Shown in pieces: positions 36,083 through 46,732 of a stretch of 64,000 nt of DNA. A program made the position numbers and the translations under genes. The notes below the pieces were generated by a model that saw only the letters and a program-made list of their open reading frames with translations, was not told the origin of the DNA and ran no database searches. Within the stretch, counting starts at the first letter, position 1. Every line of letters starts with the position of its first letter. The stretch spans positions 533,965,383-534,029,382 of the forward strand of contig NC_064621.1 of NCBI RefSeq assembly GCF_023898315.1. Direction: 5' to 3'. Source of the stretch: Schistocerca nitens. Lineage: Eukaryota > Arthropoda > Insecta > Orthoptera > Acrididae.

Positions 36083-37010
36083 TACAGGGTGTTAAAAAAA
36101 AGTGTTGAATACTTTGAGAGGTGGTAGTACTCATCAAAGCAAGCAAAATAAGTCCAGTAAACATGGGTCCAGAAATGCATACTTTCTGTGATACATTCAA
36201 TAAATATGGGTCCGGAAATGCATACCTGCTGCCTAACACGTGTTTACAGGAAGTGCTCAACGTGGAGTCCATCCAGGAAATGCGCCCCTCTGTCCTCTGG
36301 CATAAGAAATGATGCACCCTTTGAAGTACATCCAGTTGTTGTACCTGCTGGGCTGTATTGAAGATGTGACCCTGTAGTGCCCGCACATCGTTGATTGGCA
36401 TGGCGTAGACCAGTTCCTTCAAGTGTTCTCTTAATCAGAAGTCTAGGGGATTGAGGTCTGACCCCCCCCCCTCCCCCCCCCCTCTCCCCTGACCAATCCA
36501 GCAGACCTGAGATATCTGCATTAGATGTTCGCACGTGTATTCATTGCTGAAATGGCACGGCCTCCAGCAAGGTAGGCAATACATTAATGAGAAAGTCCAG
36601 ATAATGTACCCCAATTAACCTTTGTGGTAGCATGTATGACCCTATTAATCTACCACCAATTACACCTGCCCGTACGTTGATTGATAATCGGGGTTGGTGT
36701 CGTCTCTCCTGAATTGCTTGGAGATTTACGTCTGCCTATACATGCTGGATGTGTTAATTCACAACAACATCTCTTGAGAATTCTGCAACAGCCATTGACA
36801 GAACCACCGTCTGCCGTGATGTCTCCCCAGGATGCCTCAATACTCATCGACGATGGACGTTCAGGTAGTGCAGAACTGCAATTCGTCACTGAGCATAATG
36901 CGATGCCATACATCAACAGTCCATGCTTCCCCTCGTGGCACAACTACAAATGTAGCGGGTTGTGTTGTGATGTTAATGGTAGCCTGCTCATGGGTTGGTA
37001 GTTTCCTAGT
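36083..37010 (-). mobile_element. Decayed mariner-like element, transposase on the minus strand
   Basis: The left edge GTACAGGGTGTTAAAAAAAAG resembles an ITm terminal repeat. On the minus strand, from high to low coordinate, are VWHRIMLSDELQF (near 36,900), SDLNPLDF (near 36,445-36,470) and LKELVYAMPINDVRALQGHI (36,363-36,422), the second half of a transposase with the final Asp. No opposite terminal repeat was found and the frames are broken. The G-run near 36,470 lies inside the last catalytic motif. Confidence 0.6.
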
Positions 37011-37539
37011 CTGCCCACTGCCTGTCTTCTACCAGTGGTGCCGGATGACACAGCATGTTGCAGGGAGTCTGTTACTTATTCTCAGGTGGCAGGTGAGAAT
37101 GTGAACGGGGTATGATGTGCTATGTACACAGTATGGTAGTCTTTTTGTGTTGTTTTCAGATACGGTCAGCCCAAACAATAATGCCCTAAAGTTTGTGTAC
37201 ATACGAGCATTGGTCCAGTGTCACATTTGAATGCCCCAAAAATCTGAAAGTTGTGTGATTTGAATGGGCAGTCAGATGTAGACGCACAGTGAGGTGCCTT
37301 TCAAATCTGTCAGGGGAGATAGTGCCATCTCATATGAGTGCATGGAATCTCCGTATCCTTCACAATAATGCACCTGGTGGCCATTCTTCCTGTTATAGAG
37401 AATTGCAGTCTAACCATTTACATGCCAGCCAATGACATCCGACTGTGTCTTCTGGGTGCTTCACTTTACTATGTCTGGTAGTGTATTTGGATAATAATTT
37501 GTGGAGGTATGAAGTAGAACAGTCCTAAATGTTCAGTTG
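37011..37539. other. No gene seen
   Basis: No recognisable protein or named repeat; it may include the rest of the decayed mariner-like element. Confidence 0.4.
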
Positions 37540-37930
37540 TACATAAAGCAAATTGCAGGTCACTGTCCATTGGTAGAAATTTGGGGAACTACAATTCAGG
37601 TCAGAATAACAGGGAACATTGAACATATACTAAAAAGGCGGATGCGAATTGTGATAGATTTGTTCCACTGACAAGGGAGTACAACAGAAACATTGAAAAA
37701 TCTTAACTGCCAGCCACTCGAAAAATGATGGCGTAGACCTTGCAAAAACTTGCTTAGAAAACATCAAGAACCATTTTTAATGATAAAAACTACGAATATT
37801 CATAACCCCCTACGTACCTATCTCGTACAGATCGCGCAGATAAAGGAGGTGAATATCAGCTTGCACAAAGGCTACAAGCAACCATTCCTCTTACGCTCCA
37901 TCCGGGAATGGAACAGGAAGAAACCTTAAT
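37540..37930 (+). mobile_element. LINE C-terminal fragment
   Basis: Plus-strand frames give LKRRMRIVIDLFH and LKNLNCQPLEK, then NPPTYLVQ and RSIREWNRKKP (near 37,895-37,925), the usual end of jockey-like RT ORFs. Broken by stops. Confidence 0.55.
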
Positions 37931-38051
37931 CATAGTGCAATGCTGTAGCGATCTGACAGTAAACCATTGGTAAATGAAGGACCAGATCTATTGCATAGAA
38001 AAGTAAAGCTCCATCATTCTAGCCGACCGAGCGCCGTCTCAATCCCAGCCA

Positions 38052-38316
38052 GTGTTTGTATTTGTATTTTATGCGTCTCATAACATCATTTACAGTGACA
38101 GTATGGACGATCACAAAGTCAGCACACTGCTCTCCCGACTTTTGTAGTCTTGGAGTCGCTAGCAGCCCCTCAATTGGCCTCACGAGGCCGAGTACTTTCC
38201 AGTCCACCCTCCAAGGAAAATTCCCTGCCAGTAGTGGGAATTGAACCCAGGCCCTCCAAATAACAGTCAACCGCACCGACCACTCACCTATTGGGGGGCG
38301 GACAGGTCTGTCGCAT
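38052..38316 (-). repeat. tRNA-derived SINE (minus strand)
   Basis: On the minus strand the head has a B box (GGGTTCAATTCCCA, near 38,240) about 50 nt after a weak A box (GTGAGTGGTCGGTGCGGTTG), then a body with GGCCTCGTGAGGCCAATTGA. The tail (near 38,053-38,070) is an ATACAAATACAAA run. No target duplication verified. Confidence 0.7.
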
Positions 38317-38452
38317 AAACAGTCCAGAATATTACAGTTACCCTGCCAGGTCCAGTGACCTTCCACCTTTCGTACGAGTTTAGACGATTTTCAATTCTGC
38401 ATTCCCTTATCTAGGTATGGAATTTTTGTGTCTTTACATCACCCATAAGTAC

Positions 38453-38872
38453 AAAATGGTTCAAATGGCTCTGAGCACTATGGGACTTAACATCTATGGT
38501 CATCAGTCCCCTAGAACTTAGAACTACTTAAACCTAACTAAGCCGGCCGAAGTAGCCGTGCGGTTAAAGGCGCTGCAGTCTGGAACCGCAAGACCGCTAC
38601 GGTCGCAGGTTCGAATCCTGCCTCGGGCATGGATGTTTGTGATGTCCTTAGGTTAGCTAGGTTTAACTAGTTCTAAGTTCTAGGGGACTAATGACCTCAG
38701 CAGTTGAGTCCCATAGTGCTCAGAGCCAAACCTAACTAACCTAAGGACATCACACAACACCCAGCCATCACGAGGCAGAGAAAACCCCTGACCCCGCCGG
38801 GAATCGAACCCGGGAACCCGGGCGTGTGAAGCGAGAACGCTACCGCACGACCACGAGATGCGGGCCATAAGT
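38453..38872 (-). repeat. SINE type B (minus), interrupted by SINE type A
   Basis: The two parts (38,453-38,541 and 38,740-38,872) form one SINE with head CCGCATCTCGTGGTCGTGCG at the right and tail GAACCATTTT (minus) at the left. CATAAGTACAA flanks it on both sides (38,441- and 38,866-), its target duplication. The B box is GGGTTCGATTCCC. The interruption is the next entry. Confidence 0.88.
38542..38728 (+). repeat. SINE type A (plus), nested in the type B SINE
   Basis: Head GCCGGCCGAAGTAGCCGTG with A box and B box GGTTCGAATCC near 38,608-38,619, then the tail TTAGGTTAGCTAGGTTTAAC to GCTCAGAGCC. It is flanked by a perfect 11-bp duplication, AACCTAACTAA, at 38,531-38,541 and 38,729-38,739. 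Confidence 0.93.
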
Positions 38873-39835
38873 ACAATAATCGAAAAAAATTGCAACACCA
38901 AGAACGAGTTGTGCGGTGTAAAATAAAATTGGTATTCATGTTTCTACATCTGAAAGCTGTTGTGTATTCAAATTTCGCGCCAGAAATTGCAGACAGATTT
39001 GACAGGAATGTTGCCACTGTACATGATTGCTTCCAGCGGTGATCACGGGAACGTACGGTCGCAAGAAAACCGGGCTCCGGACGGCCACATGGCACACTAC
39101 AAAGAGGAAACACCATCGTGTTCTGCGTATGACTTTGGCGCATCGTACTGCATCTTCAGCAGCAATTCAAGCAGCAGTTGGCATTACAGTGACGCAATGA
39201 ACTGTTACAAATCTGTTACTGTAAGGACAGCTCCAAGCCAGACACCCTTTAACGTGTATTCCACTGACCCCAAACCAACACAATATGCGACTTTACTGGT
39301 GTCAAGCGAAAGCGCATTGGAGGTCAGGTTTGGGGTCTTGTGTTTTCTGATGAGAGTTGATTATGTCTCGGTGTCAGTGATGTCCGTTTTTTGGTTAGAA
39401 GGAGGCCAGCTGAGGGCATTCGACCACTTGTCTGCAAGTTAGACGCACTGGGTGTACACCTGGTGTTATGGTCTGGGGTGCGATTTCGTATGTCAGCAGG
39501 AGCATTCTCGCGGCTATCCTATGCACCCTGACTGCAAATTTGTACGCCATTCTGGCGATTCGACCTGTTGTTCTGCCGTTCATTAACAGCATTCCCGGGG
39601 TGCTTCCCAACAGGATAACGCTCGACCACAAACAGCTGTTGTAACCCAACACCTACAGTGCCTACATGTTGCCTAGACCTGCTTGATCACTACATCTGTC
39701 TCCAATCGAACACATATCGGACGACAACTCCAGTGTCATCCATAACCAACATTAAATGTCACTGTATCTTCGACCACAAATATAATAGACTGGCCCTGAC
39801 GTCATTTTCGTGGCTCCAACATCTCTGGGCTAAAG
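38873..39835 (+). mobile_element. Degenerate Tc1-like element
   Basis: Starts with AAAAAATTGCAACACCAAGA, a common Tc1 end. Plus-strand frames then show the transposase in pieces: GVMVWGAISYVSRS (39,466-39,508), VVLPFINSIPGVLPN (39,572-39,610) and HLSPIEH (39,697-39,715). The QDN Asp region has decayed; PIE survives. Frames shift at least three times. The right end was not found, so the 3' end is given by the last recognisable block. Confidence 0.78.
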
Positions 39836-39860
39836 TCACGTGAATGTTGGCAAAACACGG

Positions 39861-40240
39861 TTGTTTCGTGTTGCGCTTATGGCTGTACTCAGCGTTTTGT
39901 CGGGGGAAATGGCATTACATTTCACGTGTGTTTCTATGATAATGCAGATGCGTTTATTGAAATCTGCTGAAGTGACTTTTATATGTTTTTTACACTTGAA
40001 ATAGAGTATCACGTAAATTAAAGTGTTGAAAGTGATGCCTGTAAAGTCAGACTCATATTACATTTTGGAAAGTATCTGTGATAATTCGGTTACAGAAGTA
40101 AGTATAAGTGTTTCTCGTTCCTGCTCATAGGTTCCCTAAGGATGAAAACCGAAGACAGCTTTGGATACAGGCCCTGAAACGGAAAAACTTTAAGTCATCT
40201 GCACATAGGCGCCTTTTTGTATATACAAGTGAGATTATAA
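39861..40240 (+). pseudogene. Decayed THAP zinc-finger domain, two exons
   Basis: Exon-like part 1 (39,864-39,924) encodes VVSCCAYGCTQRFVGGNGITFH, a THAP N-terminus with the first two Cys (C-x2-4-C). After a roughly 200-bp gap with intron-like borders (GT|GTGTTT; TGCTCATAG), part 2 (40,132-40,220) encodes FPKDENRRQLWIQALKRKNF and SSAHRRL. A THAP domain should continue with C-x2-H; here the positions read F and Y. The codon where the Met should stand is ACG. So the DNA-binding zinc site is lost. THAP domains occur in P-element transposases and in host genes derived from them; I cannot tell which this was. Confidence 0.7.
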
Positions 40241-41788
40241 TAAGGTAAGAGCACCTATAGTCGACACATGAAGAGCATTTTTTTCTACCTTCTAATACTA
40301 TTAAATAAATGTAGGTTCCAAAATTATTTTCTGAAACTTCAGAGTCTCACCTTTCATCTAAAATATCATTTTTTTTAAACTGATAGTTTAAACTTTTGTA
40401 AAAATAGCAGAAACTGAACCTTTGAAGTGCACCTAAAATTGATACTCTAAAATGGACCTGCTCCTTAAGTCGACAATTTTGGGACCTATAGTTGACATAA
40501 TTCCCATATCCCATTTTCTTTTATAAGTGACTAGAGCTCAAAACGCGACGAATCCAATATTTAAAGTTTTGACACGAGCCCACTCTTATTGTTTAAAAGA
40601 ATTTTAACGACGTTTTACTTTAACTGATAGTTTATAGTAATTTAGTCCCGCTGCCCACCAGAGGGGCCTTCGATATATTTTTTAGATTTTATAAATGGTA
40701 CTGTGAACAAATCCAGGTCAAATGTAGTTCTGACATAATTTTTCGCAAATAAAAAAGTAATTTTTGTTGGAAGCGTTTGGAAGTCAGTTGAGAATTGTGG
40801 GTAAAATACGATACAAACACAGGATGGCAGACCGCTCATTTGAAATCCCGCCACGTTTTGCCAACAGTCACGTGGTTTATGTTGGAGCCACACCAGCCCT
40901 ATAGCTTCTGCACAGCAAGGCCAGTCTACTAGTATCTATGGTCGAAGCACTGTATTGACCAGCCGAGTGCAACAGTCATGGAACTCCACCACACAAACTG
41001 ACACCCGACACCTGTACAATAAAATATATGCACGTTTGTTTCTATGCTTGCTTTCAACAGTCAGCCGGTTTCACTGGTTATTAACATACCAGTATTTCGC
41101 ATTGGTGATGGCTTATCTCGCATTTACATTTGACGTGGGTTATATCGCGATTAATCTGTGATCGTGCAGTGTTAATCACTTAATTATGTTACACAGACAA
41201 CTTAATTCCGAAATTTCATTACTCTACATTAATTATTTTTTTGGCGTTGATTTTTTTCTGTCAATGTAGAAACTGTAGTACGCCTTTTTTAGCGGAACAG
41301 TTATGGAAGATCGAATTTAGTACTTCCGGTTTCGCTTTATCTTCTTCCTATTCCGTGTCAGTATAATTGAATGAGTGATTGGATATATGATTTGACCTTA
41401 TTACTAATTTTATCCAGTAAGAATGCAAGTCTGAAAGTACAATGTCCTACGGACGAAAGCAATGTCCAGCTGTCCCTTCTTCACATACTGTGTGAAACGT
41501 GGAAATGAGTTATGTCCTCGGGTGTAGGAAGATTAATGGACCCATTCCATGAGCCTAGAACTGCATGTGTCGCGCTATATAGTATCATGTTGCAAATCAG
41601 AAAAAATAATAGAGAACTCAAAATGACCAGTGCCCTGACTGTTCTACACAAGGCGAATGCTTCCAGTCATTTGTAACTAATGAGCATTGCTACTGCCTAC
41701 TGTACTACGACCTTATTTGAGACAACCTTGCTGGTCAGCTGTTCCTACATCATACTGAAGATAATGATTGTGCTGTGTTCTGTCAAGT
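40241..41788. other. No gene seen
   Basis: Nothing recognisable in either strand beyond the downstream edge of the THAP remnant. Confidence 0.4.
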
Positions 41789-42008
41789 TCAAATGGTTCA
41801 AATGGCTCTGAGCACTATGGGACTTAACATCTACGGTCATCAGTCCCCTAGAACTTAGAACTACTTAAACCTAACTAACCTAAGGACATCACACAACACC
41901 CAGTCATCACGAGGCAGAGAAAATCCCTGACCCCGCCGGTAATCGAACCCGGGAACCCGGGCGCGGGAAGCGAGAACGCTACCGCACGACCACGAGCTGC
42001 GGACCGTC
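41789..42008 (-). repeat. SINE type B (minus)
   Basis: Full copy of the same SINE as 38,453-38,872: head CCGCAGCTCGTGGTCGTGCG (minus) with B box GGGTTCGATTACC, tail ending CATTTGAAC. CTGTCAAGT flanks it at 41,780-41,788 and 42,009-42,017. Confidence 0.9.
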
Positions 42009-42400
42009 CTGTCAAGTGCACATTTGGTAGCTACTGCACTATAACATGGCATAACGTTAGCCGTAGCGACTTGTTGCTTCCTTTATACTATCGGCCGTTA
42101 TTGGTTACAGTGCTGATCGACCTCCACACTATTGAAGGTACTAGGGCGGTTTGATAAGCCTGGTAAATTACCATGAAAGAATGTAACATTTTTGTTGCGT
42201 CTTCGGGGTTGGTTAGCTTGATTATTCCAAGGATCGTATAAATACTTTCAGTAGTGTACAGTTCATTGTTGACAGCCATTTGAAATGGTCAGTGTGTTGA
42301 CTGAGATTGAAAATGGAGAAAACGTAGTTTAGTGCTGTTATTAAACATTTTAATTTGAAGAGCTGGACTGCCACATAAATTGAAACAGGATTGGATGAAG

Positions 42401-42935
42401 AATGAGATTTTCACTCTGCAGCGGAGTGTGCGCTGATATGAAACTTCCTGGCAGGTGAAAACTGTGTGCTAGACCGAGACTCAAACTCGGGACCTTTGCG
42501 TTTCGCGGGCAAGTGCTCTACCAACCAAAGGCTGTGGCTAAGCCATGTCTCCGCAATATCCTTTCTTTCAGGAGTGCTAGTTCTGCAAGGTTCGCAGGAG
42601 AGCTTCTGTAAAGTTTGGAAGGTAGGAGACGACGTTCTGGAAGAAGTAAAGCTGTGAGGACAGGACGTGAGTCGTGCTAGCAGTTGGAGCCGGCACGGTA
42701 GCTCAGCGTGTTCGCTCAGAGGGTTAGCAGCCCTCTGTAATAAAAAAAACTGAGTTAATCGATCAACGACGAACCTAAACGGCTGTCTTACTACGTCCGC
42801 CCCGAGCAGATGCAACGAACAAAAGCGAACAAAACGAGATTTAAAAAAAAATGGTAGAGCACTTGCCCGCGAAAGGCAAAGGTCTCAAGTTCGAGTCTCG
42901 GTCCAGCACACAATTTTAATCTGCCAGGAAGTTTC
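42401..42935 (+). repeat. tRNA-module element with inverted module at its left end
   Basis: An inverted tRNA-like module (42,470-42,530, CGAGACTCAAACTCGGGACC) at the left, a unique middle (GGCTGTGGCTAAGCCATGTC) and a direct module at the right (42,851-42,910, GGTCTCAAGTTCGAGTCTCG). It is flanked by AGGATTGGATGAAG (42,387-42,400) and AGGATTGGTTGAAG (42,936-42,949), a 14-bp target duplication with one mismatch. It interrupts the mariner. Confidence 0.88.
42689..42851 (+). repeat. Another tRNA-derived SINE nested inside the module element
   Basis: A GCCGGCACGGTAGCTCAGCG head with an A box, a body with TAATCGATCAACGACGAAC, and an A-rich 3' end at 42,841-42,850. It splits the right-hand tRNA module of its host. 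This family is common in arthropods in my memory. Confidence 0.85.
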
Positions 42936-43870
42936 AGGATTGGTTGAAGTTCACGCGCAATCTGTACCGTCACTGAAGACCATTTACCTTTGGATTAATG
43001 AATTTATACGTGGTCCGACAAGCACCGAAGACGAAGTGCACTCCAGCCGCCCAATGATGTCACCATAAAGGAAACCACCGACAAAATCCATGATATTACA
43101 ATGCAAGACCGCTGAATAAAAATCCGTGATATTGCTGAGACTGCAGGCATCTCAAATAACCTAGTGCATATCGTGTACGGAGAATTGGCTATGAAGAAAC
43201 TGCACGCGAGACGGGTGTCACGAATGCTAACAGACCACCAAAAGCGCATCCGGCACAACATTTCAACACAATGTCTGGCGATATTTAATCGCAATTCTCA
43301 TGACTTGTTGCGCCGATTTGCGACTGTTGATGGAACCTGAATCCATCATTACACACTAGAGTTAAAACGGCGGTCAAAATAATGGACAAAGGCTGGCGAA
43401 AGTGCTCCAAAGATGGCAAAGACCATTCTGTCAGCTGGTAAGGTGATTGCCACTGTTCCTTGCGTTCTCAACGAACAATCCTCGTAGATTACTTGGAAAA
43501 AGATAGGAACATAATTGGATCGTATTATGTTTCATTGTTGGACCATTTGAAACTTGCGCTGGCTGAAGAAAGGCAAGGTTGGCACAAAAAATGCGCTGTT
43601 TCGCCAGGATAGTTCACCATCCCTCGCATCAACGATAACAAAAGCGAAAGTGCATGAATTAGACTTTTACTTGGTCCCTCATCCAGCCTGTTCACCAGGC
43701 TTAGTCCCAAGTGACTTCTTCCTGTTCCCTACCTTAAAACTTTGGCTTGCTGGGAATAAATTTTAATCAAATGAGGAAATGATAGTTGGAGTCAAAGAGT
43801 GTATTGCAGTTTGATAGCTGGAGGTTTGCTGGACCAAGTGTATACCCCTGAAAGAAAACTATGTCGAGAA

Positions 43871-44344
43871 GTAGGGTGAGTTGTTTACAAAACAAACATG
43901 TTTTCCTGACTTTTTAGCGGACTCGTTAAACTATCCTCGTAGGTGGTGTTGCCACTAATTTAGTGTCAGGATTACAATTGTGACAACGTCGATCGAAGAA
44001 TGTTGAATGAACACTGCTATCACAAACAAGACTGCATAACTTGCCTTGCTGGTCTGTCCTTATTGTCTGTGAACAATCAAGCCTGTGCTTCATACGCAAA
44101 AGGAAAGTTACAGTAGAATTTTACGTCTAGTCGATAATGAGATGGCTTGATTCCTTCGACAAGGGATAGAGATAGGAGAAAGACGAGAATGCGAGCTGGC
44201 ACACAGATTCACAAACTGCAGTTTTACCATATGTGTAAACCTACGCAACCGAGCGCCTGAAGTCTTCATCATTGTTTTCTATAGTGTCAAATATTTTATT
44301 TGTGTGTATACGTTTTAAGGTTTGGCAATGACATTGTAATTCTA
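43871..44344. other. No gene seen
   Basis: No recognisable frame or repeat. Confidence 0.4.
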
Positions 44345-44950
44345 TAGAGGTAGCAAAGAACGTGGAGGATCAGTCGAAAAGAATTGATTTTATTGATGAA
44401 CACCAGGAAATGTAAAACAAGAGTAATGGAGTGTAGCCAAATCAGTCAGATGAGGATGAGGGAAATCAGATTAGAAAAACGACGTTAAAAGGTGTAGACA
44501 ATACTGCTACTCGGGCAGCAAAATAGCGGACGACTGAAGAAGCAAAGATGATATAAAATGTAGGCTGGTATTAACATAAAAGCTCTCTTGGAAAGAGAAC
44601 TATATTAATGTCGATTATAAATTTCACTGTCATGAAGTCTTTTCTGAAAGCATTTGTGTGAATAGTAACCTTATATGGAAGTGGAACGTGGAAGTTAAAC
44701 AAGAGGAAAGTAGTGGCTTTAGAAATCTGGTTCTACAGTATTCTGTTGATTAGAGAGGAAGATGGAGTAAATGATCAAGAGGTACTGAACCGATTTGGGA
44801 AAAAAAGAGCTGAACTAAAAGATGAGATGACTGATATGGATTGTGCAGTGGCAGCAAGGACTATTAAATATCCTTTGGTGTATAATATATTGGTAGTGGA
44901 CGAAAGCATGGATGCAAGAACTGTGAAAGGAGACCAACACTAGAATAGGT
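44345..44950 (+). mobile_element. RTE-type LINE fragment (C-terminal RT region)
   Basis: Plus-strand frames give KTRVMEC (near 44,417), then LGKRTILMSIINF and FLKAFVWIVTLYGSGTWKLN (44,645-44,700), then VVALEIWFYSILLI and DGVNDQEVLNRFGKKR (44,763-44,810). These are the C-terminal hallmarks of RTE-like LINEs (SLLYGSETW). Broken by frameshifts. Confidence 0.65.
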
Positions 44951-45109
44951 ACATACACAATTTCAAATAGATATAGAGTGCAGTAGCTGTGCAGCTATTA
45001 AAGTACTTTCACAACATAGAGTAGCCCGGAAAGCTGCATCGAACCAGTATTCAAACTAACAACGTAAGTTTTTATATTTGTATTCAGCAGGACGTGCACC
45101 CCACACAAT

Positions 45110-45300
45110 GAGACAAAACGCAAACTCGACCATAAAAGGCGGAGGAAGATAATCGGTCGTGGCTTTTGTTAACGGGGCCGTTCTGGTCTTCACCTGATTA
45201 GCGAAACCCCGGAAAAATCAGGCTTGCTGGACTTGGATTTGAATCCCATTCCAACCAGTGTCTTAATCGCTGCACCTATTCGCTGAGTCATTTACAAATA
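45110..45300 (-). repeat. Decayed tRNA-derived SINE (minus)
   Basis: On the minus strand: A box-like GGTGCAGCGATTAAGACACT near 45,270, B box-like GGGATTCAAATCCAAG near 45,235, then a body with TTTCGCTAATCAGG and CGACCGATTATCTTCC. Same type as 26,470-26,575. The span 45,301-45,990 holds nothing I can name. Confidence 0.6.
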
Positions 45301-46003
45301 CACGAATAGTGTACACATTCGGTAGGACATTGCACGATGGCGGTCTTAGGAGTTTTGCCTAATCCAGATAAACAACTCGTCAGTATAAAAGGCCACCCGA
45401 AGGTCATGGAAATTACTGCCTGCCTACTAGATTGTCTTAGAATTCTCTTTTTAACACAAAAGCGGAATTGGTTTCACTTAAGGCGAAGAACTCAAAGCAT
45501 GCCTCGGACTTAGTTGCCTAATTTGGAAAAATGGGGTTAACTTTGAGTACAATCATTTTAATCAGACGTGGCATGACTGTTATGAGTACTAACTGAATTA
45601 TTTTAATTGGCTTAAATGTGTGTTCTTACAGAAACATAGTAAATAATTACACAAGAAAACTCTTATTTTTTTCTTGTGTCCACGAACGACCTAGATATTG
45701 GGCACAGGTATATAGTATCACTGTTTTAAAGATGTTATTGTCTTCGAAAGAAGGGCTCACCCAGAACTGCTGCGACGTAAAGCGTTTTGCTTGCTCTACG
45801 TTCTTAAATACTTACTGACTTAACCGCGATCCTCTGCTTTGTAATAAATAGTGTCCCGTTGCCATTATTCTGTTTTTAGAAATAATATATTTAACCTGTA
45901 TAAACTGTTCTAGAGGTACTTGCCGCATTTATTCCCTATAAAGAATGAACTAGACAGATGGAATAGACAATTGATGGGAGCGCACCAAGAACAGTTTATA
46001 CAA

Positions 46004-46262
46004 AAAAAAAAAAAATGCGAATGAGCGCATGGCATCGTTGGCCGGGAGGCCCCATCCGGGGACGTTCGGCCGCGAAGTGCAAGTCTTATTTCAGTCGACG
46101 CCACATTGGGCGAATGGCGCGCCGGTGATTGAGGATGAAATGATGATGAGGACAACACAACACCCAGTTCCAGAGCGGAGAAAATCTCCAACCAGGCCAG
46201 GAATCGAACCCTAACCCGCTTGCATGGGAGGCGAGCACCTTACCACCCAGCTAAGCAGGCGG
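46004..46262 (-). repeat. tRNA-derived SINE, third type (minus)
   Basis: A poly-A tail (as A-run at the left edge, because the head is at the right) and B box GGGTTCGATTCCTGG (minus, near 46,197-46,212). It is flanked by a perfect 13-bp duplication, ACAGTTTATACAA, at 45,991-46,003 and 46,263-46,275. Confidence 0.9.
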
Positions 46263-46519
46263 ACAGTTTATACAACAAATCCGCCGCGAAAGATTTTGTG
46301 GTTGTGTGGTTAACCTATAATCTATTTAACCGATTTTCAATATGGTATGATCTATTAGATATTACTCTATCAATGTTTCATATACATCACTTAATTTATC
46401 TGATGTATATTATAAGATCTTGAAGTATTTCGAATTACTATTTAATTTCTTCGATGGTTGTACTGTACATCAACATCTCTGTTCCCTACTCTCCACGAAG
46501 AGACTGCTGACAGGCAGAT

Positions 46520-46722
46520 ATGCCGGCCGCGGTGGTCTAACGGTTCTAGGCGCTCATTCCGGAACCGCATGACTACTACGGTCGCCGGTTCGAATCCTGC
46601 CTCGGGCATGGATGTGTGTGATGTCCTTAGGTTAGTTAGGTTTAAGTAGTTCTAAGTTCTAGGGGACTGATGACCACAGATGTTAAGTCCCATAGTGCTC
46701 AGAGCCATTTGAACCATTTTGA
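46520..46722 (+). repeat. SINE type A (plus)
   Basis: Head GCCGGCCGCGGTGGTCTAAC, B box GGTTCGAATCC near 46,588-46,598, tail GTTAGTTAGGTTTAAG to CATTTGAACCATTTT. ACAGGCAGAT lies on both sides (46,510-46,519 and 46,723-46,732). Confidence 0.93.
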
Positions 46723-46732
46723 ACAGGCAGAT

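Larger units (their letters stand above)
42313..43870 (+). mobile_element. Mariner (DD34D-type) with a nested repeat, dead
   Basis: The N-terminal start ATG at 42,313 (MEKT-FSAVIKHFNLKS) is interrupted at about 42,400 by the tRNA-module element and resumes at 42,936 (LKFTRNLY). Later pieces include VDYLEKDRNIIGSYYVSLLD (near 43,483-43,545), FRQDSSPS-like remains of QDN, the KAKVHELDFYLVPHPA block and SPGLVPSDFFLFPTLK (43,695-43,740), with the last catalytic Asp as PSDFF. Stops interrupt every region. Terminal repeats were not identified. Confidence 0.8.
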
